Shown here in pieces: positions 49,811 to 59,872 of a DNA stretch of 64,000 bases. Within the stretch, counting starts at the first letter, position 1; the number at the start of each line of letters is the position of its first letter. Below the pieces are notes generated by a model that saw only the letters and a program-made list of their open reading frames with translations, was not told the DNA's origin and made no database searches. Position numbers and translations under genes: made by a program. Source of the DNA: Alphaproteobacteria bacterium (GTDB lineage: Bacteria; Pseudomonadota; Alphaproteobacteria; Sphingomonadales; Kordiimonadaceae); contig JABXIS010000054.1 in NCBI GenBank assembly GCA_013372975.1, positions 1 through 64,000 of the forward strand, read 5' to 3'.

Positions 49811-52800
49811 ATGAGTTATGCAGAGCTTCAAATTACCAGCAACTTCAGTTTTTTACGTGGTTCTTCTCATCCCGACGAACTGGCTATCACAGCCAAAGCA
49901 TTGGGTCTGAGGAGTATTGCTCTCACTGATAGAAACACATTGGCTGGCGTTGTTCGGGCCCATGTTTCCGCAAAAGAGCATGGCTTGGCCTTTATCCCTG
50001 CTTGCCGCCTCGATCTCCAGGACGGCCCCTCTCTGCTTGCATATCCCACTGATCGGCCCGCATATGCCCAACTCAGCAGTCTATTAACCACCGGCAACAG
50101 AAGGGCGCCCAAGGGAGAATGCTATATCTGGCGTGATGATGTTATCAATTTCAGCAAGGGCATCATCTTCGCGCTAATACCGCCACCGGACTTCTCTTTT
50201 GGGCCAGAAAGGATCGCTGAACTTCGGGAGCAACTACAAGCCAGAATATATCTCGCCGCTTCATATCGCTATCACAGCCAAGACAAAAGAAGGCTGGCAA
50301 AACTTCAGGGTTGGGCAACATACGCAGGCACCCCGCTTCTGGCGACAAATGACATTCTCTACCATGAACCGGACAGGCGTATAATTGCAGACACCATGAC
50401 CTGCATACGAACCCACAGCACAATAGATACTGCCGGTTATCTTCTTGGGCAAAATGCAGAACGTTTTCTGAAGCCTGCTCATGAAATGATGCGCCTGTTT
50501 ACAGATCACCCTGAAGCTATAGATGCTACCTGTGAAATCGCAGAAGCATGCAGTTTTTCCCTGGACGAATTACAGTATGAATATCCACACGAAACGGCTC
50601 CTGACGGCTTCACACCCCAGAAACATCTTGAACAATTGGCAGTGGGAGGTCTCAAATCACGATTTTCCGGCGCGCCGGAAGAGCGGTTTCAAAAAACATT
50701 GGCGCACGAACTTCGGATTGTCAGTGAAAAAAACTATGCCCCCTACTTCCTGACCGTCCATGACATTGTGGTCTATGCCCGAAAGAATGGCATCCTGTGT
50801 CAAGGCCGAGGATCTGCTGCCAATTCTCTGATATGTTATGCGCTTGGTATCACGGAGGTGGATCCAATCAAGGTTGATCTTCTTTTCGAACGCTTTGTAT
50901 CGGATGCCCGGGTTGAGCCCCCCGATATTGATGTGGATTTCGAACACGAGCGCCGTGAAGAGGTCATCCAATACATCTACGAAAAATATGGCCGCGACTG
51001 TGCCGGGCTGGCGGCCACAACAATTACCTACAAAATGCGTAGCGCAATTCGGGACGTTGGGAAGGTAATGGGCCTGAGCGAAGACACAATCAGCGCGCTC
51101 GCCGGCACAGTGTGGGGATCATATGGCCGCGAAATTCCAGACCACCGTGTCCGGGAAGCAGGCTTTGACCCAGAAGATAAAAATCTAAAGTTAACTCTTC
51201 AAATTGCACATGAACTAATTGGTTTTCCAAGACATTTGTCGCAACATGTAGGTGGCTTTGTTTTAACGGAGAAGCCACTTCATGAGATTGTGCCAATACA
51301 AAATGCAGCAATGGATGGGCGTACCGTTATTGAATGGAATAAGGACGATCTTGATGCCCTCAACATTCTTAAGGTTGATATCCTCGCCTTGGGCATGCTG
51401 AGCTGCCTGAGAGGGACATTTGACCTCCTGAAACAGCACCATAAACGCAATATGACCTTAGCCTCCATGCCAAAGGAGGATCCACAAACATACGACATGC
51501 TGTGCAAAGCTGACAGCATCGGAGTATTTCAGGTTGAAAGCCGGGCACAGATGAGCATGCTGCCGCGATTGAAACCCAGGAAATTCTATGACCTTGTCGT
51601 GCAGGTCGCGATTGTACGCCCTGGCCCTATTCAAGGAAACATGGTTCACCCCTACCTACGCCGCCGCCAGGGTAAGGAGAAAGTCGACTACCCCAGCCCA
51701 AAGGGCGGCCTTCCAAATGAGCTTAAAGGTGTACTTGAAAAGACTTTTGGCGTTCCTCTTTTTCAGGAACAGGCGATGAAAATTGCTATCGTCGCCGCAG
51801 GTTTCACTCCGGAAGATGCGGATAAGCTAAGGCGTTCCATGGCCTCATTCCGGAACATGGGCACAATTCACAAATTTCACCAACAATTTGTCACCGGCAT
51901 GACCTGTCGCGGCTACGAACCAGACTTTGCGGAAAGATGCTTTGAACAAATCAAAGGCTTTGCTGATTATGGGTTTCCTGAGAGCCATGCAGCCAGCTTC
52001 GCCTTGCTGGTGTACGCCTCTGCCTGGGTCAAGTGTCATTACCCCGATGTATTTGCCTGTGCTCTGTTGAACGCCCAACCTATGGGCTTCTATGCACCCG
52101 CCCAGATCGTCAGGGACGCGACCGATCATGGGGTGGAGATCCGTGAGGCCGATGTCAACCATAGTCATTGGTTTTCAACGCTAGAACCGGCACCTGAAAA
52201 TCATTGGCGCTTTGCTGTACGGCTTGGTTTGAGGCAAATCACCGGGATAAAGGAAAAAACAGCAGAACAAGTGACAGGAAATCGCATACGCCCTTATCTC
52301 GACGTGGAAGACTTACATGCTCGCTGCGACCTTTCTGTCAGCCAGATCGAAAAATTGGCAGAGGCCGACGCCTTCAGGTCTGCGGGGCTCAACCGGCGGC
52401 AGGCTCTCTGGCAGGTAAAAGGCTTGAAAGACACCCCTAACTTGCCGTTATTCATGCATGCCGACACAGCTGCAATCGGCAAGGAAGAATCTGTTTCTCT
52501 GCCAGACATGGCGTTATCCGAGCATGTCGTGACCGACTATCAAACCATGCGGCTGTCCCTAAAGGCACATCCTATATCTTTCTTACGCTCGCGATATACT
52601 CAGCGAGGGATCATACGCTGCTCTGAATTACACATGAGACAAAACGGCGCTCAAGTTATGGTCGCGGGATTAGTACTTGTCAGGCAACGCCCGGGAAGTG
52701 CCAAAGGAGTGGTTTTTCTTACGATTGAGGATGAAACCGGGATTGCAAACATAATTGTTTGGCAAAAAGTTTTTGAAAGCTATCGCGCCACTCTCATGGG

Positions 52801-52993
52801 TAGCCGTTTACTTGTCATATCTGGCGAGCTTCAACATGAGGACAATGTGACTCATATTGTAGCCCATAGCCTGAAAGATGACTCACAGGCCCTCCTCAAC
52901 TTATCCGGCGGGACAAAGTTAAGCCCATACAAACAATCTAACCACCCCAGAAATATTAGAGGCCTTATCCCCGCCAGCCGAGATTTTCATTAG
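49811..52993 (+). CDS. dnaE2: Error-prone DNA polymerase DnaE2
   Basis: YAELQITSNFSFLRGSSHPDELA; GRGSAANSLICYALGITEVDPI; PPDIDVDFEHERREEVIQY. Confidence 0.97.
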   Translation: MSYAELQITSNFSFLRGSSHPDELAITAKALGLRSIALTDRNTLAGVVRAHVSAKEHGLAFIPACRLDLQDGPSLLAYPTDRPAYAQLSSLLTTGNRRAPKGECYIWRDDVINFSKGIIFALIPPPDFSFGPERIAELREQLQARIYLAASYRYHSQDKRRLAKLQGWATYAGTPLLATNDILYHEPDRRIIADTMTCIRTHSTIDTAGYLLGQNAERFLKPAHEMMRLFTDHPEAIDATCEIAEACSFSLDELQYEYPHETAPDGFTPQKHLEQLAVGGLKSRFSGAPEERFQKTLAHELRIVSEKNYAPYFLTVHDIVVYARKNGILCQGRGSAANSLICYALGITEVDPIKVDLLFERFVSDARVEPPDIDVDFEHERREEVIQYIYEKYGRDCAGLAATTITYKMRSAIRDVGKVMGLSEDTISALAGTVWGSYGREIPDHRVREAGFDPEDKNLKLTLQIAHELIGFPRHLSQHVGGFVLTEKPLHEIVPIQNAAMDGRTVIEWNKDDLDALNILKVDILALGMLSCLRGTFDLLKQHHKRNMTLASMPKEDPQTYDMLCKADSIGVFQVESRAQMSMLPRLKPRKFYDLVVQVAIVRPGPIQGNMVHPYLRRRQGKEKVDYPSPKGGLPNELKGVLEKTFGVPLFQEQAMKIAIVAAGFTPEDADKLRRSMASFRNMGTIHKFHQQFVTGMTCRGYEPDFAERCFEQIKGFADYGFPESHAASFALLVYASAWVKCHYPDVFACALLNAQPMGFYAPAQIVRDATDHGVEIREADVNHSHWFSTLEPAPENHWRFAVRLGLRQITGIKEKTAEQVTGNRIRPYLDVEDLHARCDLSVSQIEKLAEADAFRSAGLNRRQALWQVKGLKDTPNLPLFMHADTAAIGKEESVSLPDMALSEHVVTDYQTMRLSLKAHPISFLRSRYTQRGIIRCSELHMRQNGAQVMVAGLVLVRQRPGSAKGVVFLTIEDETGIANIIVWQKVFESYRATLMGSRLLVISGELQHEDNVTHIVAHSLKDDSQALLNLSGGTKLSPYKQSNHPRNIRGLIPASRDFH

Positions 52994-53089
52994 CGGTAAC
53001 GGACAATTTACCTAAAATTAATACGATCTGTTGAGATCGCGATTCATTTCAGCTAGTAGCGATAATACAACCTTGAAAAGAACGCATGT

Positions 53090-53365
53090 ATGACAGCGAC
53101 AGAAAAAATAATTAGCGGCTTCTTCTTTATACTTGCTGTGCCAGCCATCCTGTTGCTGGCCCCAAGTGGCTTTAGTCTTTCAATAATATTGTTTATCGCG
53201 ACTTTTTTTGGATGGCGATATTGCATGGCAATCCGCATTCGCTGCAACAGCTGCGGAGACATATCAAAGCCTGGAATAAAGGGCCTAATCCAGATCGCAA
53301 CGAACACAAATGAATGTTCGTCATGTAGCAAGCCCAACAGCTGGAAACAAATTCACCGGGTCTAG
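53090..53365 (+). CDS. Small membrane protein with C-terminal zinc-ribbon-like Cys pairs
   Basis: Two hydrophobic segments then IRCNSCGD...NECSSCSKPN. Confidence 0.6.
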   Translation: MTATEKIISGFFFILAVPAILLLAPSGFSLSIILFIATFFGWRYCMAIRIRCNSCGDISKPGIKGLIQIATNTNECSSCSKPNSWKQIHRV

Positions 53366-53384
53366 GACCAGATTCGTCCAGTCT

Positions 53385-54338
53385 TCACTCATATATCCGT
53401 TGCCGAATAAAGAAGAATAGGTTCGGATTATATATCTCTGACTGCGCTGCCCAAAAGCGATCAGTAGCGATAACATCCGCTCCATACTGAAACAGTTCCA
53501 AATATCTTCCCGGCACGCCCATCCTGGCAAACTCAGCATCCAAAGATGTAGAGGGACTTCCCAACGTCCCCAGAATAACCTTCCAACCCTCCGCATGAAT
53601 ATCATCATACAGAGATTGAGGCTGAACCCTCGTTCCTGTCCAAGCAATCAACCTGTCTTGCGGCAAGTTACTGTTCTTTACGGCATCCAGTTCCGCCAAG
53701 GAGCGAATAGTGACAGACAAAGCAAGGTCAGGCGCCGTTTCTGCAAAAGATTGGGCCTGCTCCAGCGAATAACTGATGGCAATCACATAATCACCTGCAC
53801 CCGTCTCAGCAATCAGCCTTGCAACGCGCTCAAAATCAGTTCCTCGTTTTATATCCAATGTTAGGATCGCTCGCCCGACAGCCCATCTGAGCGCGTCTAC
53901 CAACCTGGGTATACGAAAATTCGTTGATTTCCCGCTCTCGTCCCTGAGATAAAGCGTCTTCACTTGATCCCAGGTCATCGAAGATAACGCGCCCGCCCCG
54001 GTTGTTGTTCGGTCAAGAGTATCGTCGTGCATCAAAACAAGGGTACCGTCACCAAGGGTTGCGACATCAACCTCCATCATGCCTGGCCCATACAGCAGTG
54101 CATTCTGCATGGTCTCAAGAGCATTTTCAGGAAACCCTGGCGCGGGCCCGCCACGGTGATGGCTAACAAGCGGCACACGCACCGAACGCCATTTAAGAAA
54201 TGAAGGCATACCGCCCGGCGGTATCTCAATATAATGATGCGCGTCAGACGATGGCGGCGGAACATCTTCTGCAAAGCAGGCACCCACCCATACCGAAATA
54301 TGAGCAAACAGGACAAATATTAACCCCGGTGTCCGCAT
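53385..54338 (-). CDS. Glycerophosphodiester phosphodiesterase family protein
   Basis: VSHHRGGPAPGFPENALETMQNALLYGPGMMEVDVATLGDGTLVLMHDDTLDRTTTG. Confidence 0.92.
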   Translation of the reverse strand: MRTPGLIFVLFAHISVWVGACFAEDVPPPSSDAHHYIEIPPGGMPSFLKWRSVRVPLVSHHRGGPAPGFPENALETMQNALLYGPGMMEVDVATLGDGTLVLMHDDTLDRTTTGAGALSSMTWDQVKTLYLRDESGKSTNFRIPRLVDALRWAVGRAILTLDIKRGTDFERVARLIAETGAGDYVIAISYSLEQAQSFAETAPDLALSVTIRSLAELDAVKNSNLPQDRLIAWTGTRVQPQSLYDDIHAEGWKVILGTLGSPSTSLDAEFARMGVPGRYLELFQYGADVIATDRFWAAQSEIYNPNLFFFIRQRIYE

Positions 54339-54418
54339 CAATACCCTCCTGCCCTTGACATTTCGCTGTGTTGCCTGAATGTGTGCCATGTTTCAAACAC
54401 TCACTGTCAGGGCTACAG

Positions 54419-55246
54419 ATGTCAACAGATGCTTCAAATCCAAAGTATACCATTAGTGACCTTCTTCACATCATGGAGAGATTACGGGATCCGGAAAATG
54501 GTTGCCCCTGGGATGTGGACCAAACCTTCGAAACAATTGCGCCATATACAATCGAAGAGGCTTACGAGGTTGATGAAGCAATAAGGGCTAATGACATGCA
54601 GTCCCTGAAAGACGAGTTGGGCGATTTGATGTTTCAAGCCGTTTTCCACGCCCAGATGGCACGGGAAGCTGGCCACTTTTCTTTTGACGACGTCGTTCAG
54701 GGTGTTTCAGAAAAAATGGTTCGTCGGCACCCTCACGTGTTTGGCGACGCTACCGTCGAGGACGCTGACGCTCAAACAAAAGCGTGGGAGAGACATAAAG
54801 CAAAGGAACGAAAGGAAAAGGCTGAAGCAGCCGGTACCGTTCCTTCAGTCCTGGATGGCGTAACTGTGGGTTTACCTTCACTACTGAGAGCCATAAAACT
54901 ACAAAACCGCGCCGCACGTGTTGGTTTTGACTGGCCCCAAACCGAACAGGTTTTGGATAAACTTCAGGAAGAGGCCAATGAGCTATTGGCTGAATATAGA
55001 ACGCAAGCTCCACACCCTCGCCTCAAAGAGGAGTTTGGGGACATGCTGTTTGTAATGGCAAACTTGGCTCGCCATATGAAGATCGATCCCGAAGAAGCAC
55101 TTAGAGGGGCCAATGCCAAATTCGAGCGCCGTTTTCACAGGATAGAAGAATTGCTGCATAGCCGCGGCAAGTCGCCGGAACAATCCGATTTGGCAGAAAT
55201 GGACGCCCTTTGGGATCAGGCCAAACACGAGGAGAAGGGTAGCTAG
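54419..55246 (+). CDS. mazG: Nucleoside triphosphate pyrophosphohydrolase MazG
   Basis: RLRDPENGCPWDVDQTFETIAPYTIEEAYEVDEAI, LKDELGDLMFQAVFHAQMA. Confidence 0.96.
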   Translation: MSTDASNPKYTISDLLHIMERLRDPENGCPWDVDQTFETIAPYTIEEAYEVDEAIRANDMQSLKDELGDLMFQAVFHAQMAREAGHFSFDDVVQGVSEKMVRRHPHVFGDATVEDADAQTKAWERHKAKERKEKAEAAGTVPSVLDGVTVGLPSLLRAIKLQNRAARVGFDWPQTEQVLDKLQEEANELLAEYRTQAPHPRLKEEFGDMLFVMANLARHMKIDPEEALRGANAKFERRFHRIEELLHSRGKSPEQSDLAEMDALWDQAKHEEKGS

Positions 55247-56619
55247 CCCCTACGTCTCTCTGATGTGTATTTGGCCCAGGAAACCGGATCTACTTTGAAT
55301 TCAAACCTGACAGACGCGTCCCTGTGATCCGCCGAAAGAATTTTGGCGTTTGCATGCAACCAAGCTTGGGTACCGCCATCGCTATATGCCACCTCAATAG
55401 ACATATGGGCATCCTGATCGCTCAATAGACCATCAATAGCTGCCACCAAGTCTTCGCAACCTCCGCCGGTTAAACCCGACAAGGCCACAATCTCTTCGTT
55501 GCGCTCTGCTATGTTGTTGACCTTTTCACGCGCATCCGCATCCAGCAAATCAGATTTATTCAGTGCCTCGAGGATTGGTGTCCCCACACCTGCATTGCCA
55601 ATCTCAACACCAAGCTCCTCAAGAACTTCTTCTACATCCTGTTTTTGAATGTCACTGTCTGGGTGTGCTGCATCCCTTACATGGACGATGATATCGGCCT
55701 CAAGTACTTCTTCCAGAGTTGCCCTGAAGGCGGCAACAAGCGTTGTCGGCAGTTCGGAAATAAATCCAACAGTATCAGACAGTATAATTTTGCGGCCGCT
55801 TGGCAATTGGATCGATCGCATCGTTGGGTCCAACGTTGCGAACAGCATATCCTCTGCCATCACTTCAGCTTTTGTCAGCCGATTGAACAGGGTTGATTTC
55901 CCGGCATTTGTATAACCGACAAGGGCTACAACTGGATAAGGCGCCTTTTGCCTTCTCGCGCGGTGCAGTGTCCTTGTACGCGTCACAGCTTCAAGCTGAC
56001 GCCGAATACGTGTAATCCTGTCAGCGATGATGCGGCGGTCAGCCTCAATCTGTGTTTCGCCCGGCCCACCCATGAACCCCATGCCGCCACGTTGGCGTTC
56101 CAAATGTGTCCAGGACCGAACAAGCCGACTTCGCTGATAGTTCAGATGTGCGAGTTCAACCTGAAGCTCACCTTCTTTCGTGCTTGCCCTATCGCCAAAT
56201 ATTTCAAGGATCAGTGCTGTACGGTCGATAACTTTAACTTCAAGCGCACGTTCCAGGTTTCTTTGCTGGATTGGTGTAAGGTCACAGTCGAAAACAGTGA
56301 GATCGATTTCCTCCTCATGCAAAAGCGCCTTGAGGTCTTCCAGCTTACCCGTTCCAAGATAGGTAGAAGGCCGCACCCCTCTTAGGGCGATACACTCACC
56401 ACCAACAAGATCAATTTTGATAGCAACCGCTAAGCCTTTGGCCTCGTCAAGCCTGGCTTCAGGCGTGCGAAAGAGCCCAGCGTGATGCTGGTCTTTGAGA
56501 TAGGGATGAATGACATAAACCCGCTGCCTGGCTTCCTTCTTTTGAAGGTACCCTAAGCCCTCGGTTGACCAACCACCGCCCGGCTGGTCCGCCGAACGGT
56601 CATCTGTTCGGTCGGTCAA
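55243..56619 (-). CDS. hflX: GTPase HflX
   Basis: GFMGGPGETQIEADRRIIADRI; ALVGYTNAGKSTLFNRLT; LSDTVGFISELPTTLVAAFRATLEEV. Confidence 0.97.
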   Translation of the reverse strand: MTDRTDDRSADQPGGGWSTEGLGYLQKKEARQRVYVIHPYLKDQHHAGLFRTPEARLDEAKGLAVAIKIDLVGGECIALRGVRPSTYLGTGKLEDLKALLHEEEIDLTVFDCDLTPIQQRNLERALEVKVIDRTALILEIFGDRASTKEGELQVELAHLNYQRSRLVRSWTHLERQRGGMGFMGGPGETQIEADRRIIADRITRIRRQLEAVTRTRTLHRARRQKAPYPVVALVGYTNAGKSTLFNRLTKAEVMAEDMLFATLDPTMRSIQLPSGRKIILSDTVGFISELPTTLVAAFRATLEEVLEADIIVHVRDAAHPDSDIQKQDVEEVLEELGVEIGNAGVGTPILEALNKSDLLDADAREKVNNIAERNEEIVALSGLTGGGCEDLVAAIDGLLSDQDAHMSIEVAYSDGGTQAWLHANAKILSADHRDASVRFEFKVDPVSWAKYTSERRRG

Positions 56620-56865
56620 TTAGCCCTCGATATCCTTTTCCGGTTCAAACAACTGAACTGGACCTGATGGCATAACGGTAGAAATCGCATGCTTGTAAAC
56701 AAGCTGCGAATGACCGTCACGACGCAAGAGAACGCAAAAGTTGTCAAACCAGGTTATTACTCCCTGCAGTTTAACACCATTGACTAAAAATACCGTTACC
56801 GGAGTCTTTGTTTTGCGAACGGCGTTAAGAAAGACGTCCTGAAGGTTTTGATTTTTTTCTGACAT
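56620..56865 (-). CDS. hfq: RNA chaperone Hfq
   Basis: [60 protein letters not shown]. Confidence 0.98.
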   Translation of the reverse strand: MSEKNQNLQDVFLNAVRKTKTPVTVFLVNGVKLQGVITWFDNFCVLLRRDGHSQLVYKHAISTVMPSGPVQLFEPEKDIEG

Positions 56866-57018
56866 GGACTGTCCGTTTTTTTTGAGTTTTTACATTTTCG
56901 CCTTTAGAGCATAGTGCCACAGCACCAAATGAACCTACCCCGAAGGAATCCCATCACCTAATAGCTGCGGTACATATATGTCAGAGACATCAACCCTCGG
57001 TCAACAGAGTTTCGCGAT

Positions 57019-58461
57019 TTATCCACGCCAAAATGATTTAGCGAAGAATGCGAGGAATAATGTAGCCTCCAGCCGGCCTACCAACATTAGAATGGATAAG
57101 ATCGCATAGTCGGCATCACGAAGGCCCGAGAAGCCAACAAAATAGGGATCAATGTGATTGGCCAATGGCCCGGAAAGTGTAAGCGACGAGGCCGCCATGG
57201 CCAATGACGTTTGAAATTCGATCCCTAGCACCGCCAAACACAATGTACCAACAACAAGGGTAAGTACAAACGCACCAATGAGTAGCCAAACTGCGTTAAC
57301 ATCCCCCTTCTCTACCTTAAAACCTTGGTAGCGCAACGCTTTCACGCCATGAGGGTGGGCCAAACGATCAACCTCTCTTCGCCCAAGGCGATAAATTATC
57401 AGCAATCGCAATTGCTTCATTCCGCCACCAGTCCCTGCCGCTGCGCCACCCAAACATGCAAGTACCAGCAAGATTAGGGCTGCCGTAGTCACGCTATCTC
57501 TTGAAGGAGCCATTCCATCGGTAGAAAACCCACTTGTAGACATGGCTGAAATTGTTGCGAACAGGCTCTGCCACAAACCGTTAACATTCAGTTCGAAGGC
57601 CATGGCGAACAAGATCAGGGTTCCAACAAGCAAACTCAATAGAACGGCCTTGGTTTCTGTGCCATATGGGTGCTTCGCCCTGATCTGCATAACCCGTGCA
57701 TAAAGCACATCCCAATTCAGGATCGAAACAAGCATAAAAACAGCCACAACGACCTGGGTCCCCAGGCCATTGATTACAGCAGTGCCTGTTGGTGTAATTC
57801 CTGTGGTTGAGATTACCGCCATGGACAGCATGATGGATGAGCTTAGCGTCTCTCCCGAGACCAAAAGGCCAACACAACAGATTGCCGTTACCAAACAATA
57901 CAGGGGCACCAACGTCGTAGCGACTGACCGTAAGCGAGGATAGCCGGTTTCACTGTCGCCAAACGGCAAAGTTGATCGGTGAAGCTGAAGACCACCGCTA
58001 TTGACCGCTGTGAGGATAGACAACACAAAGCAAATCGATACAAATCCACCAATCCAGGCAGCTAACGCCCGCCACAAAGTAACAGAAACCATTTCCTTGA
58101 AAGCGCCTTCATATGCACTGGAACCTGTGGTTGTAAGCAGAGAAACGCCTTCGAAGTAGGCTGGGACAAGACCCAATTCGGGAAATATGAAAAAGAAGGG
58201 CAAACCAGAAACAAAAGACAAACTTACACCTGCTACAACAGGTAAAAGAACGGTCAATTTAGGCACTTTGACCTGAGCCGAAGAACGAAAACCCAAAAAA
58301 AGGCTGCCGCCCGTCAGAAAACAGATCATGAGAGAGGCGAAGAAACCACTCGCTGCATCGGCTTCACCCAGAACAGTTGCGACACTGAAGGGTACAAGCT
58401 GCGCCAGCGCAAGCAAGGACACCCAGCATCCAATTAGGAAGAAGAGGCGACTTTGCCACAT
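57019..58461 (-). CDS. TrkH-family potassium uptake protein
   Basis: TTTGSSAYEG, STTGITPTGT, SAMSTSGFSTDGM selectivity-filter segments; GGAAAGTGGGMKQLR; next to trkA. Confidence 0.93.
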   Translation of the reverse strand: MWQSRLFFLIGCWVSLLALAQLVPFSVATVLGEADAASGFFASLMICFLTGGSLFLGFRSSAQVKVPKLTVLLPVVAGVSLSFVSGLPFFFIFPELGLVPAYFEGVSLLTTTGSSAYEGAFKEMVSVTLWRALAAWIGGFVSICFVLSILTAVNSGGLQLHRSTLPFGDSETGYPRLRSVATTLVPLYCLVTAICCVGLLVSGETLSSSIMLSMAVISTTGITPTGTAVINGLGTQVVVAVFMLVSILNWDVLYARVMQIRAKHPYGTETKAVLLSLLVGTLILFAMAFELNVNGLWQSLFATISAMSTSGFSTDGMAPSRDSVTTAALILLVLACLGGAAAGTGGGMKQLRLLIIYRLGRREVDRLAHPHGVKALRYQGFKVEKGDVNAVWLLIGAFVLTLVVGTLCLAVLGIEFQTSLAMAASSLTLSGPLANHIDPYFVGFSGLRDADYAILSILMLVGRLEATLFLAFFAKSFWRG

Positions 58462-58469
58462 GATAGCGC

Positions 58470-59846
58470 CTAAAAAATATCTGCGCGGGCTGAAAACAGC
58501 TGTTCTATCTTCTTCACCGCTTCTGAAAGCGCCAATATCACCACTCTATCTCCACCCAGAAGGACTGTATCCGAACTAGGTGTAATGGCCTCATCCTCGC
58601 GCACAATCATCCCGAATTTGACATCACCATGAAGGCGCAACTGACCAATAGATTTCCCAGCTACTTCAGACCCCTCCAATACTTCAGCTTCGATAATTTC
58701 GGCTTTGCCTTCGAAGATACTGTATAGGTCGCGAATACGTCCTCGCCGGATATGCCGAACGATGGAGGATACTGTAGTTTCCCGAGGGTCCAGTGCAACA
58801 TCGATCCCCAGCGACCCCACAAGCCCGCCATAGATCGGATTGTTCATCAGAGTTATAGCGCGGGGGCATCCTTGTTGCTTGGCCAGCAAAGAGGATAGGA
58901 TATTTACTTCGTCATCATTCGCTACAGACACCACCGTGTCAGATTGCGCAATATTCGCCTCGGCCAATATTTCCTTATCCAGGGCATCGCCATTGATGAC
59001 AACTGTTCTCTTTAGTTGTTCGGCAATAAACTCTGCTCTCTCCTTATCAAACTCAATGATTTTAAGATTGCTGACTGATGAGGTTTTCTCCAATTGCTTT
59101 GCCAGAAACAACCCAATGTTACCGCCGCCCACAATCACAATTCTCTGGGCCGCTTTTTCCTCGTGTCCAAACACGGCCATCGCACGTTCAGTTGTGCTTG
59201 CTTCCACAGCAATATAGACCGCATCCCCAGCCTGAAGCTGATCATCACTCCGAGGTACAAAAATACGCGATCCGCGAACAACTGCGGCCACCGTGGTCTG
59301 AAGGTTGGGGAAAAGTTCTGTTAGTTGCCTCAATGGTGTATCAACGACAGGACAATTCTCATCAAGAACCAGCCCAATCATCCGTACTTTTCCGTCAACG
59401 AAAGGCACCATATTGAATGCACCAGGCACCTCAAGGCGACGGTGAAGTGCTTGGGCGACTTCAAGTTCGGGCGAGATAATCACATCAATAGGCATATTCT
59501 CACGCGAAAATAAATCGCCCCAAGTCGGTTTCAGGTACGTCTGGTTCCTGATACGAGCCACCTTTGTCGGCACACTGAACAGAGAGCCCGCGACCTGGCA
59601 AGCAACCATATTCACCTCGTCGGACCATGTTACAGCCACCAGCAATTCTGCATCGGCAGCTCCAGCCCGATCCAGCATGGAAGGGTCAGATGCATGCCCC
59701 ACCAGGGCCTGAACGTCCAGCGATTCACTGATTTTCCTGATCAAGTCGGGTGACCGGTCGATGACAGTCACGTCATTTTGCTGATCAGCAAGGTGTTTGG
59801 CGATATTGAAGCCCACTTGGCCCGCGCCGCAAACTATTACCTTCAT
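58470..59846 (-). CDS. trkA: Trk system potassium transporter TrkA
   Basis: MKVIVCGAGQVGFNIAKHLADQQNDVTVIDRS; second Rossmann IVIVGGGNIGLFLAKQLE. Confidence 0.96.
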   Translation of the reverse strand: MKVIVCGAGQVGFNIAKHLADQQNDVTVIDRSPDLIRKISESLDVQALVGHASDPSMLDRAGAADAELLVAVTWSDEVNMVACQVAGSLFSVPTKVARIRNQTYLKPTWGDLFSRENMPIDVIISPELEVAQALHRRLEVPGAFNMVPFVDGKVRMIGLVLDENCPVVDTPLRQLTELFPNLQTTVAAVVRGSRIFVPRSDDQLQAGDAVYIAVEASTTERAMAVFGHEEKAAQRIVIVGGGNIGLFLAKQLEKTSSVSNLKIIEFDKERAEFIAEQLKRTVVINGDALDKEILAEANIAQSDTVVSVANDDEVNILSSLLAKQQGCPRAITLMNNPIYGGLVGSLGIDVALDPRETTVSSIVRHIRRGRIRDLYSIFEGKAEIIEAEVLEGSEVAGKSIGQLRLHGDVKFGMIVREDEAITPSSDTVLLGGDRVVILALSEAVKKIEQLFSARADIF

Positions 59847-59872
59847 CTTACCCCAATCCAGCTTCTACAAAT

